DNA of 64,000 bases from JABDJX01 sp039942715 (GCA_039942715.1 JBDVBY010000013.1:57345-121344); one strand, 5' to 3'; shown: positions 42,717 to 56,738, counted from the stretch's first letter. The notes: generated by a model from the sequence alone, not told the origin. Numbers and translations: made by a program.

Positions 42717-42833
42717 CCAGAGCGTGCCAAACCTCTTGAAAGCCTAGAGATTGATTGTTACGTGGACCTCTCAGGCAGAAATGTGATTCGGTGCACGCGC
42801 AACCTAGATAGATAAAACTTTTGGTAAGTGTCT

Positions 42834-42865
42834 TATCAAAGCCCAATAAACGTTGGGCTTTGATA
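42834..42865 (+). promoter_or_regulatory. Perfect 13-base inverted repeat upstream of rpoB
   Basis: Arms TATCAAAGCCCAA and TTGGGCTTTGATA (42834-42846 and 42853-42865) around TAAACG. No T run follows, so it is not a plain terminator. It lies about 134 bases before the rpoB start, in a 282-base gap in which I find no clear promoter. Could be an operator, a processing site or an attenuator. Confidence 0.65.
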
Positions 42866-42998
42866 GGGCATCTTGTCGTTTCGGGTGAAGGATCTGTGGG
42901 AGATCTTTCTAGTATTGAGGCGACGATGTCCCAATCTGGTGCGTGTTCGGAGGCCCAAACCGAGCAACACCGTGATTAAAAACGGAGATCCGTATTCC

Positions 42999-45900
42999 AT
43001 GGCGACGACCTTCCTAGGCCAAAAACGTTACCGCAAATATTTCGGCAAAATTCGTGAAGTTCTTGAGATGCCGAACCTTATTGAGGTTCAAAAATCATCT
43101 TACGACCTATTCCTGAACTCTGGTGAGGCTGTTGAGCCAACCGACGGTGAAGGTATCATGGGTGTCTTTCAGTCGGTATTCCCGATCAAAGACTTCAACG
43201 AAACCGCCGTTCTTGAGTTCGTGAAATACGAGCTGGAGAAACCAAAGTACGACGTCGAAGAGTGTCAGCAGCGCGATATGACCTATTCAGCCCCGCTGAA
43301 AGTGACCCTGCGCCTGATCGTATTTGATGTAGACGAAGATACTGGCGCCAAGTCGGTCAAAGACATCAAAGAGCAAGACGTGTTCATGGGCGATATGCCC
43401 CTCATGACGCCGAATGGTACGTTCATCGTGAACGGCACGGAGCGTGTGATCGTTTCCCAGATGCACCGTTCACCCGGCGTTTTCTTTGATCACGACAAAG
43501 GCAAGACGCATGCGTCTGGTAAGCTGCTGTTTGCCTGTCGTATTATTCCATACCGTGGGTCGTGGCTCGACTTTGAGTTTGATGCCAAAGACATCGTCTT
43601 CTGCCGCATCGACCGTCGCCGCAAACTGCCTGTGACAACCCTGCTATATGCGCTGGGTCTGGATCAGGAAACGATCATGGATCACTACTATGATACGGTC
43701 ACCTTTAAGCTGAAGAAGAACAAGGGTTGGGTCACCAAGTTCTTCCCCGAGCGTGTGCGAGGCACACGTCCGGCAACCGATCTGGTGGATGCCAAGTCGG
43801 GCAAAGTTATCGCTGAGGCTGGTAAGAAAGTGACGCCACGCGCGGTCAAGAAATTGATCGACGAAGGCAAGGTCACTGATTTGCTGGTTCCGTTTGACAA
43901 TATTGTCGGACGCTTTGTGTCTTGCGACATCATCAACGAAGAAACTGGTGCGATTTACGTCGAAGCCGGTGACGAGTTGACCTGGGAGCTGGACAAGGCT
44001 GGTGAAGTTTCCGGCGGTACGCTGAAGGAGCTTGTGGATGCTGGTATCACCGAAATTCCTGTGCTCGACATCGATAACGTCAATGTTGGCCCCTACATCC
44101 GTAACACGATGGCGGCTGATAAGAACCTGAACCGCGATACCGCGCTGATGGACATCTATCGCGTCATGCGTCCGGGCGAGCCGCCCACTGTTGATGCGGC
44201 TTCTGCGCTGTTTGACACGCTGTTCTTTGACTCAGAGCGCTATGACCTCTCGGCTGTTGGCCGGGTCAAGATGAACATGCGTCTGGCACTGGATGCGGAA
44301 GACACCGTTCGTACTCTGCGTAAGGAAGACATCGTCGCCTGTATAAAGGCGCTGGTTGATCTGCGCGACGGTCGCGGCGACATCGACGATATTGACCACC
44401 TTGGTAACCGGCGGGTCCGCTCGGTTGGTGAGCTGATGGAAAACCAGTACCGCGTTGGTCTGCTCCGTATGGAGCGCGCGATCAAAGAGCGTATGTCTTC
44501 GGTCGAAATCGACACCGTCATGCCTCAGGATTTGATCAACGCGAAACCTGCTGCAGCCGCAGTGCGCGAATTCTTCGGTTCCTCGCAGCTGTCGCAGTTC
44601 ATGGACCAAACCAACCCGCTCTCGGAAGTCACGCACAAGCGTCGTCTTTCAGCGCTTGGGCCTGGTGGTTTGACACGCGAACGCGCTGGTTTTGAAGTGC
44701 GCGACGTGCACCCGACCCACTATGGCCGGATGTGCCCGATTGAAACACCGGAAGGGCCAAACATTGGTCTGATCAACTCGCTCGCGACGTTTGCGCGCGT
44801 GAACAAGTACGGCTTCATCGAAACGCCATACCGCAAGGTTGAGAACTCGGTCGTGACCGATGAAGTAAACTACATGTCTGCAACTGAAGAGATGCGGCAC
44901 GTGGTGGCTCAGGCGAACGCGAACCTTGATGACAAGGGCAAGTTCGTCAACGAGATGGTCAACACCCGTCAGTCTGGCGAATACACGCTGTCTGCGACGG
45001 AAAATGTTGATCTGATCGACGTTTCACCCAAGCAGCTTGTGTCCGTTGCCGCCTCGCTTATCCCATTCCTTGAGAACGACGATGCGAACCGCGCGCTGAT
45101 GGGCTCGAACATGCAACGTCAGGCGGTGCCTTTGCTTCAGGCCGAGGCCCCACTTGTGGGCACTGGTATCGAAGAAAAGGTCGCAATTGACTCCGGCGCA
45201 GCCATTCAGGCGAAACGCGCAGGGATTGTCGACCAAGTCGATGCGCAGCGTATCGTTGTGCGCGCCACGGCTGATCTGGCTCCGGGCGATCCCGGCGTTG
45301 ATATCTACCGTCTGCGTAAATTCCAGCGCTCGAACCAGAACACCTGTATTAACCAGCGTCCGCTGGTCAAAGTGGGTGACACGGTTGGCAAGGGCGAAGT
45401 GATTGCTGATGGTCCGTCAACAGACATCGGTGAACTCGCTCTCGGTAAGAACGTGGTCGTCGCGTTTATGCCTTGGAACGGCTACAACTATGAGGACTCG
45501 ATCCTGATTTCCGAGCGTATCGTGCGCGACGACGTCTTCACCTCGATCCATATCGAGGAATTTGAAGTCGCCGCTCGTGACACCAAGCTTGGGCCAGAGG
45601 AAATCACCCGCGACATTCCAAACGTCGGTGAAGAAGCGCTGCGCAATCTTGACGAGGCTGGCATCGTTTACATCGGTGCCGACGTCGGTCCGGGTGACAT
45701 TCTGGTTGGCAAGATCACACCTAAGGGTGAAAGCCCGATGACGCCGGAAGAAAAGCTTCTGCGCGCTATCTTTGGTGAGAAAGCATCTGACGTGCGTGAC
45801 ACGTCTTTGCGTCTGCCACCGGGTGACTTTGGCACAATCGTTGAGGTGCGTGTCTTTAACCGCCACGGCGTGGAAAAAGACGAACGTGCCCTTCAGATCG

Positions 45901-47165
45901 AGCGCGAAGAAGTTGAACGTTTGGCCCGTGACCGGGACGACGAGCAAGCTATCCTTGAGCGCAACATCTATGCGCGTTTGTCGAGCATGCTGATGGGCAA
46001 GGTCGCTGTGAAAGGTCCCAAAGGCGTCAAGCCAAAGACCAAGATCACGGAGGAATTGCTGAACGAAGAGCTGACTCGCGGTCAGTGGTGGCAGCTTGCC
46101 ATCGCCGAAGAAGAAGACGCACAGCAGATCGAAGCGTTGAACGAGCAGTACGAGGCGCAGAAACGCGCGCTTGAGCACCGCTTTGAAGACAAGGTCGAGA
46201 AAGTGCGCCGCGGCGACGATCTGCCTCCGGGCGTGATGAAGATGGTCAAAGTCTTCGTGGCTGTGAAGCGTAAGCTTCAGCCCGGCGACAAAATGGCTGG
46301 CCGTCACGGCAACAAGGGTGTGATCTCGAAAGTGGTGCCGATGGAAGACATGCCGTTCCTTGCGGATGGTACCCCTGTCGACTTCGTTCTGAACCCGCTG
46401 GGTGTGCCTTCACGTATGAACGTTGGTCAGATTTTGGAAACCCACATGGGTTGGGCATCACGTGGTCTGGGTATCCAGATTGACGATGCATTGGGTGAAT
46501 ACCGTCGCTCTGGCGATCTGACCCCTGTGCGCGATGCGATGAAGTTGGCTTATGGCGACGAAGTCTATGCTGACGGTGTCAAAGACCTGTCAGAGGATCG
46601 CCTGTTGGAAGTTGCCGGCAACGCCACACGCGGTGTGCCAATCGCAACGCCAGTATTTGACGGTGCGAAAGAAGCAGACGTCAACGACGCACTTGTGCGC
46701 GCGGGCTTCTCGGAAAGTGGTCAGTCGGAGTTGTTCGACGGACGCACCGGCGAGCAGTTTGCACGTAAAGTGACCGTGGGCATCAAGTACCTGCTGAAAC
46801 TGCACCACCTTGTGGACGACAAAATCCACGCACGTTCCACCGGGCCATATAGCCTTGTCACGCAGCAGCCTTTGGGTGGTAAAGCCCAGTTCGGCGGACA
46901 GCGTTTCGGGGAAATGGAAGTCTGGGCACTGGAAGCATACGGCGCCGCGTACACGCTGCAAGAAATGCTCACCGTCAAGTCGGACGACGTTGCAGGCCGC
47001 ACCAAGGTCTACGAGTCGATCGTCAAAGGCGAGGACAATTTCGAAGCTGGTGTGCCGGAATCGTTCAACGTGCTTGTGAAAGAAGTCCGGGGCCTTGGCC
47101 TCAACATGGAACTCCTGGATGCGATTGAGGATGACGAAGATGGAGCGGGGATCGCGGCAGAATGA
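42999..47165 (+). CDS. rpoB: RNA polymerase beta subunit
   Basis: Catalytic core subunit of RNA polymerase, 1388 residues. ATG 42999 opens on MATTFLGQKRYRKYFGKI; an extra 42 codons upstream are not family-like. The rifampicin region SSQLSQFMDQTNPLSEVTHKRR and the following SALGPGGL are unaltered. The nearby DVHPTHYGRMCPIETPEGPNIGLI and the C-terminal GGKAQFGGQRFGEMEVWALEAYGAA are as expected. rpoC follows after 49 bases. rplL is about 11 kb upstream, so rpoBC has its own leader here. Confidence 0.98.
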   Translation: MATTFLGQKRYRKYFGKIREVLEMPNLIEVQKSSYDLFLNSGEAVEPTDGEGIMGVFQSVFPIKDFNETAVLEFVKYELEKPKYDVEECQQRDMTYSAPLKVTLRLIVFDVDEDTGAKSVKDIKEQDVFMGDMPLMTPNGTFIVNGTERVIVSQMHRSPGVFFDHDKGKTHASGKLLFACRIIPYRGSWLDFEFDAKDIVFCRIDRRRKLPVTTLLYALGLDQETIMDHYYDTVTFKLKKNKGWVTKFFPERVRGTRPATDLVDAKSGKVIAEAGKKVTPRAVKKLIDEGKVTDLLVPFDNIVGRFVSCDIINEETGAIYVEAGDELTWELDKAGEVSGGTLKELVDAGITEIPVLDIDNVNVGPYIRNTMAADKNLNRDTALMDIYRVMRPGEPPTVDAASALFDTLFFDSERYDLSAVGRVKMNMRLALDAEDTVRTLRKEDIVACIKALVDLRDGRGDIDDIDHLGNRRVRSVGELMENQYRVGLLRMERAIKERMSSVEIDTVMPQDLINAKPAAAAVREFFGSSQLSQFMDQTNPLSEVTHKRRLSALGPGGLTRERAGFEVRDVHPTHYGRMCPIETPEGPNIGLINSLATFARVNKYGFIETPYRKVENSVVTDEVNYMSATEEMRHVVAQANANLDDKGKFVNEMVNTRQSGEYTLSATENVDLIDVSPKQLVSVAASLIPFLENDDANRALMGSNMQRQAVPLLQAEAPLVGTGIEEKVAIDSGAAIQAKRAGIVDQVDAQRIVVRATADLAPGDPGVDIYRLRKFQRSNQNTCINQRPLVKVGDTVGKGEVIADGPSTDIGELALGKNVVVAFMPWNGYNYEDSILISERIVRDDVFTSIHIEEFEVAARDTKLGPEEITRDIPNVGEEALRNLDEAGIVYIGADVGPGDILVGKITPKGESPMTPEEKLLRAIFGEKASDVRDTSLRLPPGDFGTIVEVRVFNRHGVEKDERALQIEREEVERLARDRDDEQAILERNIYARLSSMLMGKVAVKGPKGVKPKTKITEELLNEELTRGQWWQLAIAEEEDAQQIEALNEQYEAQKRALEHRFEDKVEKVRRGDDLPPGVMKMVKVFVAVKRKLQPGDKMAGRHGNKGVISKVVPMEDMPFLADGTPVDFVLNPLGVPSRMNVGQILETHMGWASRGLGIQIDDALGEYRRSGDLTPVRDAMKLAYGDEVYADGVKDLSEDRLLEVAGNATRGVPIATPVFDGAKEADVNDALVRAGFSESGQSELFDGRTGEQFARKVTVGIKYLLKLHHLVDDKIHARSTGPYSLVTQQPLGGKAQFGGQRFGEMEVWALEAYGAAYTLQEMLTVKSDDVAGRTKVYESIVKGEDNFEAGVPESFNVLVKEVRGLGLNMELLDAIEDDEDGAGIAAE

Positions 47166-47214
47166 TCGCCGCGTCCCACTCTCTTCCTCAAACGCCAGCC
47201 TTTAAGGACACAAA

Positions 47215-51447
<4,233 letters not shown>

Positions 51448-51466
51448 GCTCTTCGCTTATGTATTG

Positions 51467-51497
51467 AAAAGGCCCTGCCATTTGGTGGGGCCTTTTT
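51467..51497 (+). terminator. Rho-independent terminator of rpoBC
   Basis: AAAAGGCCC...GGGCCTTTT arms (51467-51475 with 51488-51496), extended by CCA/TGG nearer the loop, then T. Confidence 0.88.
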
Positions 51498-51561
51498 CTT
51501 TGGGGGACAGCTGTCATATCCTGCGATATCAGCGCGTCGGATTTTGCAGAGGAAGTGCTTT

Positions 51562-52116
51562 GTGAGCGACCTTAAGCAAGTCAAGATTTACATCTTTGGT
51601 GCATCCGGATCCGGCACCACAACTCTTGGCGCGCGTATCGCGGCTCAGACTGGTTTGGTGCACGTCGATTGCGACGATCACTTTTGGGCACCCGTTGACC
51701 CACCGTTTTCCCAAAAACAAGAGCCGGCACAGCGTTTGGCGTCACTCGAAAACGCCGTTGGATCTGGAGGATGGGTCTTAAGCGGTGCGTGCCATGGATG
51801 GGGGGCGCGCATTGTGGCTCAAGCTGATTTGGTCGTTTTTGTTAGCGCCCCCTCCCAAGTTCGCTTAAAGCGATTGATCGACCGTGAACACGCGCGATTT
51901 GGTGAAAGGATTGCGAAAGGCGGCGATATGCGCCGCATTCACGTCGATTTTTTGGAGTGGGCACGGGGATATGACACCGCTGATCACACCGGGCGCAACC
52001 GGGCTAGCCATGACGCGTGGCTTGCGCAATTGACCACGCCGCAGTGCCATATTTATGGTGATCAGCCGTTGGAGGAATCGCTTGAAAGAGTCTCGGCGTG
52101 TATAGCAACGCTATAA
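51562..52116 (+). CDS. P-loop kinase-like protein with non-canonical Walker A
   Basis: A 184-residue protein related to adenylate-kinase-like P-loop NTPases. The P-loop reads IYIFGASGSGTTTLGARIA: a Thr stands where the Walker A Lys is normally found. The region HVDCDDHFWAPVDPPF after it and the lid-like LKRLIDREHARFGERIAKGGD with several Arg residues fit small-molecule kinases. GTG 51562 is preferred because AGAGGAAG lies upstream at good spacing and the protein then begins just before the first strand. Substrate unknown. Confidence 0.75.
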   Translation: MSDLKQVKIYIFGASGSGTTTLGARIAAQTGLVHVDCDDHFWAPVDPPFSQKQEPAQRLASLENAVGSGGWVLSGACHGWGARIVAQADLVVFVSAPSQVRLKRLIDREHARFGERIAKGGDMRRIHVDFLEWARGYDTADHTGRNRASHDAWLAQLTTPQCHIYGDQPLEESLERVSACIATL

Positions 52117-52233
52117 AGTAATAGGTGGAGAACCGCGCCTGTTGTATTGGCGCGCTCATTTCTGTGGACCAAACCACCAAAGCGGGCTTAGGATTGTGTG
52201 ACTTGGGAGATGTTTAATCCGCCGTGGGAGGCA

Positions 52234-53202
52234 ATGCCAATCAAACCAGCGACCCACATAGAAACGGTGATTGCCCGCGTGCAGTCCAAATCCGCCGCTG
52301 CGCGCTCGCGGCTTGTGGCGTCTTGGGGGCGCTCGATGTTGTCTCATGGACTGGACCCTGCTCACTCTGGGGTGCCTCAGTTTTGCTCGGCTGGCGAGGT
52401 CGCAACGCGACGTGATGCGCTGGGACGTGTGATGATGATCGCAGCGCCGAAGTTGGATCGACTATTTGAACTTGTCGGTACATCGGGCTGCGGCATTGCT
52501 CTGACCGATAGCGAAGGCGTTGTCATAGACCACCGCTTTAGCGATGCAGATGCACCAGTGTTTGCAGGCTGGGGGCTTAGCCTTGGTGCGGATTGGAGCG
52601 AGGCGGCAGAAGGCACCAACGGGATCGGCACATGTTTGGCCGAGCAACGCCCGCTGACCATCCATCGCAACGAACACTTTATGGCGCGCAACACCGCGAT
52701 GAGTTGTATCGATGCGCCAATTTACGGTGCCGATGGTAACATCATCGCAGCTTTGGATGTTTCATCCGCACGCGCTGATCAGACCGAGACGATCAATGGG
52801 TTGATCGCAGCCATGGTGTCGCAAACTGCACGCAAGATTGAAGCGGATAATTTCCGCGCGAACTTTACGGGTGCGCGGATCATCGTGGCTGATCATGACG
52901 ATACGGACAGCGCGATGCTGTTGGCTGTTGACCAAGACGATCTGATTGTAGGAGCCACACGCGGCGCGCGCAAAGCCTATGGATTTGCTTTGGAGGGCGC
53001 GATTGCGCCAACGCCAGCGGTTGATCTGTTTGGCCGCGAAGACGGCGCTTCAGGTTTTGAAAAAGCCGAGCGTGCGGCAGTGGTGCGTGCCTTGGTGCGT
53101 TCAAACGACAACGTAAGCGATGCGGCGCGCAGCCTTGGTGTGTCGCGTGCAACGCTATATCGACGTATGAAACGCCTTGGACTAACGTCCGCTTCTGATT
53201 GA
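52234..53202 (+). CDS. GAF-domain regulator with Fis-type HTH (AcoR-like, no AAA+ domain)
   Basis: About 322 residues. GAF domain near residues 70-190 (GIALTDSEGVVIDHRF ... WSEAAEGTNGIGTCLAEQRPLTIHRNEHFM, typical of the AcoR/DhaR sensor domain) and a C-terminal Fis HTH (VVRALVRSNDNVSDAARSLGVSRATLYRRMKRLGL). The AAA+ domain that usually sits between them is missing, so it should not depend on sigma-54. Starts at GTG 52198 and ATG 52210 are also open. It lies directly upstream of coxG and of an 18-base palindrome, and so probably controls the cox genes. Confidence 0.88.
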   Translation: MPIKPATHIETVIARVQSKSAAARSRLVASWGRSMLSHGLDPAHSGVPQFCSAGEVATRRDALGRVMMIAAPKLDRLFELVGTSGCGIALTDSEGVVIDHRFSDADAPVFAGWGLSLGADWSEAAEGTNGIGTCLAEQRPLTIHRNEHFMARNTAMSCIDAPIYGADGNIIAALDVSSARADQTETINGLIAAMVSQTARKIEADNFRANFTGARIIVADHDDTDSAMLLAVDQDDLIVGATRGARKAYGFALEGAIAPTPAVDLFGREDGASGFEKAERAAVVRALVRSNDNVSDAARSLGVSRATLYRRMKRLGLTSASD

Positions 53203-53211
53203 CAGCTCGCC

Positions 53212-53229
53212 TGTCTCAGTATTGAGACA
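53212..53229. promoter_or_regulatory. 18-base perfect palindrome before coxG, candidate operator
   Basis: TGTCTCA-GTAT-TGAGACA. It begins 10 bases after the stop of the GAF-Fis regulator and 84 bases before coxG. A TTGACA at 53199-53204 overlaps the regulator stop and could be a -35 box, with the palindrome just downstream. Binding by the adjacent regulator is inference. Confidence 0.65.
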
Positions 53230-53312
53230 CGTGCCGCGCTTAATTCATTCTCAATGACTTCACGAAGCGCCTAATTCTTGGTCTGTTCACACGAAATGGA
53301 AATCCAACTGAT

Positions 53313-53831
53313 ATGAAACTTGCCGATTCTCGCACTATTGCCGCCGACCGTCAGACAGTTTGGAACGCGATCCTGAACGCTGACGTTCTAAAATCCTGTA
53401 TTCCTGGATGCCAGGAACTCACCGGCTCGCCCGAAGAGGGGTTCGAAGCCGTTGTCGTCCAAAAGGTTGGCCCGGTGAAGGCTACGTTTAAGGGGGATGT
53501 GACCATCTCAGACGTTGTGGAAGGCGAAAGCCTGACGCTGTCCGGGCAGGGCAAAGGTGGCCCGGCGGGCTTTGCCAAAGGAGAGGCACACGTGAGTTTC
53601 AGCGATGCCGAAGGCGGTACGCTGTTGGAATACGACGTGGATGCGAAAGTGGGCGGCAAGCTGGCCCAGCTTGGCAGCCGCATCATCGACGGGTTTGCCA
53701 AGAAACTGGCGGATCAGTTTTTTGAGCGTTTTCAGACCGGGCTAGAGCCGGAAACCGCAGAAGAAGATCAAGACGAAGAAACCGAACCAGAGGCAAAGAA
53801 GGGCTGGATTGGACGCATGTTCAAAAGCTGA
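53313..53831 (+). CDS. coxG: CoxG-like SRPBCC protein
   Basis: A 172-residue START/SRPBCC-fold protein of the carbon monoxide dehydrogenase subunit G family. Recognised by VWNAILNADVLKSCIPGCQEL, the region EAVVVQKVGPVKATFKGDVTI and FAKGEAHVSFSDAEGGTLLEYDVDAKVGGKLAQLGSRIIDGFAKKLADQFF. The C-terminal tail is acidic, then ends with a short basic amphipathic piece (KKGWIGRMFKS) instead of a clear transmembrane helix. In CO oxidisers CoxG recruits the dehydrogenase to the membrane. First gene of the cox operon. Confidence 0.9.
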   Translation: MKLADSRTIAADRQTVWNAILNADVLKSCIPGCQELTGSPEEGFEAVVVQKVGPVKATFKGDVTISDVVEGESLTLSGQGKGGPAGFAKGEAHVSFSDAEGGTLLEYDVDAKVGGKLAQLGSRIIDGFAKKLADQFFERFQTGLEPETAEEDQDEETEPEAKKGWIGRMFKS

Positions 53832-53868
53832 TCCTTTGACCGCTGGCCATATTTTTTGGGAGGAAAAG

Positions 53869-54354
53869 ATGCCAACAGTCACGATGAAAGTGAACGGACG
53901 CGAGGTGGCGGCAGCGGTGGAAAACCGCACCTTGCTGTCAACCGCATTGCGCGAAGGTCTAAACCTGACCGGCACCCATGTGGGGTGCGACACCAGCCAA
54001 TGCGGCGCGTGTGTTGTGCATGTGGATGGCAAAGCGGTGAAATCCTGCACAATGTTCGCCGTTGAAGCGAATGGGGCAGAGGTCGATACCATCGAGGGGC
54101 AAGCCAACGCGGATGGATCGCTGAACGTGATCCAACAAGCGTTTCAAGATCACCACGGGCTTCAGTGCGGATTTTGCACGCCGGGCATGGTGATGTCAGC
54201 GGCGGCTCTGCTCAAAGAAAACCCCAAGCCAAGTGAAGCCGAGATACGCGATTATCTTGAAGGCAATATCTGCCGCTGCACCGGCTATCAGGGCATCGTG
54301 AACGCAATCATGGCGGCTAGCGGACAAGACGTTCCTAGCATCGCTGCAGAATAA
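53869..54354 (+). CDS. coxS: (2Fe-2S) iron-sulfur subunit, CoxS-like
   Basis: Small subunit of a molybdenum hydroxylase, 161 residues. Plant-type cluster GCDTSQCGACVVHVDGKAVKSC (four Cys) at about residues 40-61 and the second helical cluster CGFCTPGMVMSAAAL ... ICRCTGYQGIV at about 100-140. ATG 53869 follows GGGAGGAAAAG, a strong ribosome-binding site. Passes electrons from the molybdenum site to the flavin subunit CoxM. Confidence 0.95.
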   Translation: MPTVTMKVNGREVAAAVENRTLLSTALREGLNLTGTHVGCDTSQCGACVVHVDGKAVKSCTMFAVEANGAEVDTIEGQANADGSLNVIQQAFQDHHGLQCGFCTPGMVMSAAALLKENPKPSEAEIRDYLEGNICRCTGYQGIVNAIMAASGQDVPSIAAE

Positions 54355-54368
54355 GGGAGGAACCAAAG

Positions 54369-56738
54369 ATGCCAGACGGAGGAATTGGAGCCCCGACGAA
54401 ACGCCGGGAAGATACGCGCTTTTTAATGGGGCGCGGTAAGTATACCGACGATTATAAACCCCAGAACACATCCTATTGTGCCTTTGCGCGTTCAAACGTC
54501 GCCAACGGAAAAATCAACTCTGTGAACACGGACGCTGCCGCCAGAATGCCTGGTGTTTTGGCTGTGTTTACCGGCGAGGATTTCGCCGAAGTCGGCGGCA
54601 ACCCTGCTGGTTGGGCGATCAACAGCCGTGATGGGGAGCCGATGAAAGAGCCAAAGCGGCCCGTTTTGGCCCATGGCAAAGTGCGCCACGTGGGGGATGC
54701 CTATGCCGCTGTGATTGCCGAAACGCTGGAACAGGCGATGGATGCGGTAGAAGCGATTGAAGCGGACATCGAAGAGCTTGATGCCGTGATCGACATGGCC
54801 TCGGCCGTCGCGAATGCTGGCAACCTTGTGCACGATGAGATTGAAACCAACGTCTGTTTTGACTGGGGCTGGATCGAAGATAATCGCGCGGCAACGGATG
54901 AAGCGATCAAAAACGCGCCGCACGTCACAACGCTTGAGCTGGTCAACAACCGCCTTGTGCCGAACGCTCTGGAACCGCGTTGTTCGATTGGCGAATACGA
55001 TCCGGGCACAGAAGAATATAAGCTCACCACGACATCGCAAAATCCACACCTGTCGCGCCTGCTGATCTGTGCCTTTGTTCTTGGCATTCCTGAGAACAAA
55101 CTAACGGTACATGCACCTGACGTGGGCGGTGGGTTTGGCTCGAAAATCTACCACTATGGCGAAGAAGCCTTGGTTCTGGCCGCGGCTAAAAAGCTGGGTC
55201 GTCCAGTGAAATGGACGGCCACGCGCACCGAGTCATTCCTGAGCGATGCGCATGGGCGGGACCACGTCACCAAGATCGAATTGGCGCTTGAAGAGGACGG
55301 TACGTTCATCGCTTTTCGGACAGAGACGATGGCAAACGTGGGGGCTTATCTGTCGAACTTCTCGACAGTAACTCCAACCTTCCTGCACGGTACGCTGATG
55401 GCCGGAAACTATACCGTTCCGAACGTCTACGTGAACGTCAAAGCGGTCTTTACCAACACAGCCCCTGTCGATGCTTATCGTGGTGCTGGTCGCCCCGAGG
55501 CGACGTTCTCGGTTGAGCGTGTGATCGACAAGGCCGCGCGCGAGTTGGGGATGGATCCGATTGCGATCCGCCGGAAGAATTTTGTGAAAAAGGATCAATA
55601 CCCTTTCGCAAGTGCTGCCGGGCTTGAGTACGACAGCGGTGACTACGATGCGCTTATGGATGGTCTTGAGCGTATGGCTGATGTGTCGGGCTTTGAAGCG
55701 CGCCGCAAGGAAAGCGAAGCGCGCGGGAAGCTGCGTGGTCTTGGCATCAACAGCTATATCGAGGCTTGCGGCATCGCGCCGTCGAACCTTGTTGGCATTC
55801 TTGGCGCACGCGTTGGGCTTTATGATGCGGCTACCGTCCGTGTGAATCCAACCGGCAATATTTCTGTCATGGTCGGTGCTCATAGCCACGGGCAGGGGCA
55901 TGAAACCGCCTTTCCACAGATCGTGGCGGATATGCTGGGCGTTGATCCGATGTCTGTTGATATTGTGCATGGTGATACGTCTAAAATCCCGTTCGGGATG
56001 GGCACCTATGGCTCGCGCAGTCTGGCGGTCTGTGGGTCTGCCGTGTTCCGCGCCACTGAAAAGATCATCAAAAAGGCCAGCGCGATTGCGGCCCATATGA
56101 TGGACGAAGAAAGTGACGAAAACGTCGAATTCAACGATGGCGTCTTCTCGGTTTCGGGCACCAACAAAACCGTTGGCTTTGGTGATGTGGCGCTAAAGGC
56201 CTACATCCCGCATGAGTTCCCGATTGAGAAAATCGAGCCTGGCTTGGAGGAAACCGCATTCTATGACCCGGCGAACTTCACCTATCCGTCCGGCGCGTAT
56301 GCTTGCGAGGTAGAGGTTGATCCCGACACAGGCAAGGTCACGATCTGTTCGATGGTCGCGCTGGATGATTTCGGCGTAGTGGTGAACCCAATGATCGTCA
56401 CAGGCCAAGTGCAGGGTGGTTTGGCCCAAGGCATTGGTCAGGCGCTTTTGGAAAACAGCGTTTACAACGACGATGGTCAGCTTTTGTCAGGATCACTGAT
56501 GGATTACGCCATGCCGCGCGCTGATGATTTCCCAAATCTGGTGGTCGATCACAGCCATGCCACGCGCTGTACGCACAATCCGATTGGTTCGAAAGGCTGC
56601 GGCGAGGCGGGAGCGATTGGCTCGCCACCGACCGTGGTCAATGCGGTCGTCGATGCGCTTCAGCGTGGCGGGCATGACGTGGAACACGTCGACATGCCGG
56701 TGACGCCAATGCGCGTTTGGGAAGCCATGAACGGATGA
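54369..56738 (+). CDS. coxL: Molybdopterin-binding subunit, form II CoxL type
   Basis: Large catalytic subunit of the xanthine dehydrogenase/CO dehydrogenase superfamily, 789 residues. The active-site loop reads DAYRGAGRPEATF, the form II signature AYRGAGR; the form I CO dehydrogenase motif AYRCSFR is absent. Molybdopterin-binding patches include GGGFGSKIYHYGEEAL and HGQGHETAFPQI, and the base-like Glu lies in GSKGCGEAGAIGSPPTVVNAV. Gene order S-L-M fits form II. CO oxidation is therefore uncertain; the true substrate may differ. AGGGAGGAA precedes the start. Confidence 0.95.
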   Translation: MPDGGIGAPTKRREDTRFLMGRGKYTDDYKPQNTSYCAFARSNVANGKINSVNTDAAARMPGVLAVFTGEDFAEVGGNPAGWAINSRDGEPMKEPKRPVLAHGKVRHVGDAYAAVIAETLEQAMDAVEAIEADIEELDAVIDMASAVANAGNLVHDEIETNVCFDWGWIEDNRAATDEAIKNAPHVTTLELVNNRLVPNALEPRCSIGEYDPGTEEYKLTTTSQNPHLSRLLICAFVLGIPENKLTVHAPDVGGGFGSKIYHYGEEALVLAAAKKLGRPVKWTATRTESFLSDAHGRDHVTKIELALEEDGTFIAFRTETMANVGAYLSNFSTVTPTFLHGTLMAGNYTVPNVYVNVKAVFTNTAPVDAYRGAGRPEATFSVERVIDKAARELGMDPIAIRRKNFVKKDQYPFASAAGLEYDSGDYDALMDGLERMADVSGFEARRKESEARGKLRGLGINSYIEACGIAPSNLVGILGARVGLYDAATVRVNPTGNISVMVGAHSHGQGHETAFPQIVADMLGVDPMSVDIVHGDTSKIPFGMGTYGSRSLAVCGSAVFRATEKIIKKASAIAAHMMDEESDENVEFNDGVFSVSGTNKTVGFGDVALKAYIPHEFPIEKIEPGLEETAFYDPANFTYPSGAYACEVEVDPDTGKVTICSMVALDDFGVVVNPMIVTGQVQGGLAQGIGQALLENSVYNDDGQLLSGSLMDYAMPRADDFPNLVVDHSHATRCTHNPIGSKGCGEAGAIGSPPTVVNAVVDALQRGGHDVEHVDMPVTPMRVWEAMNG

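Noticed and set aside
45417..46307. 296-codon minus-strand frame opposite rpoB
   Set aside because: Antisense shadow of rpoB with the same odd composition; rpoB is certain.
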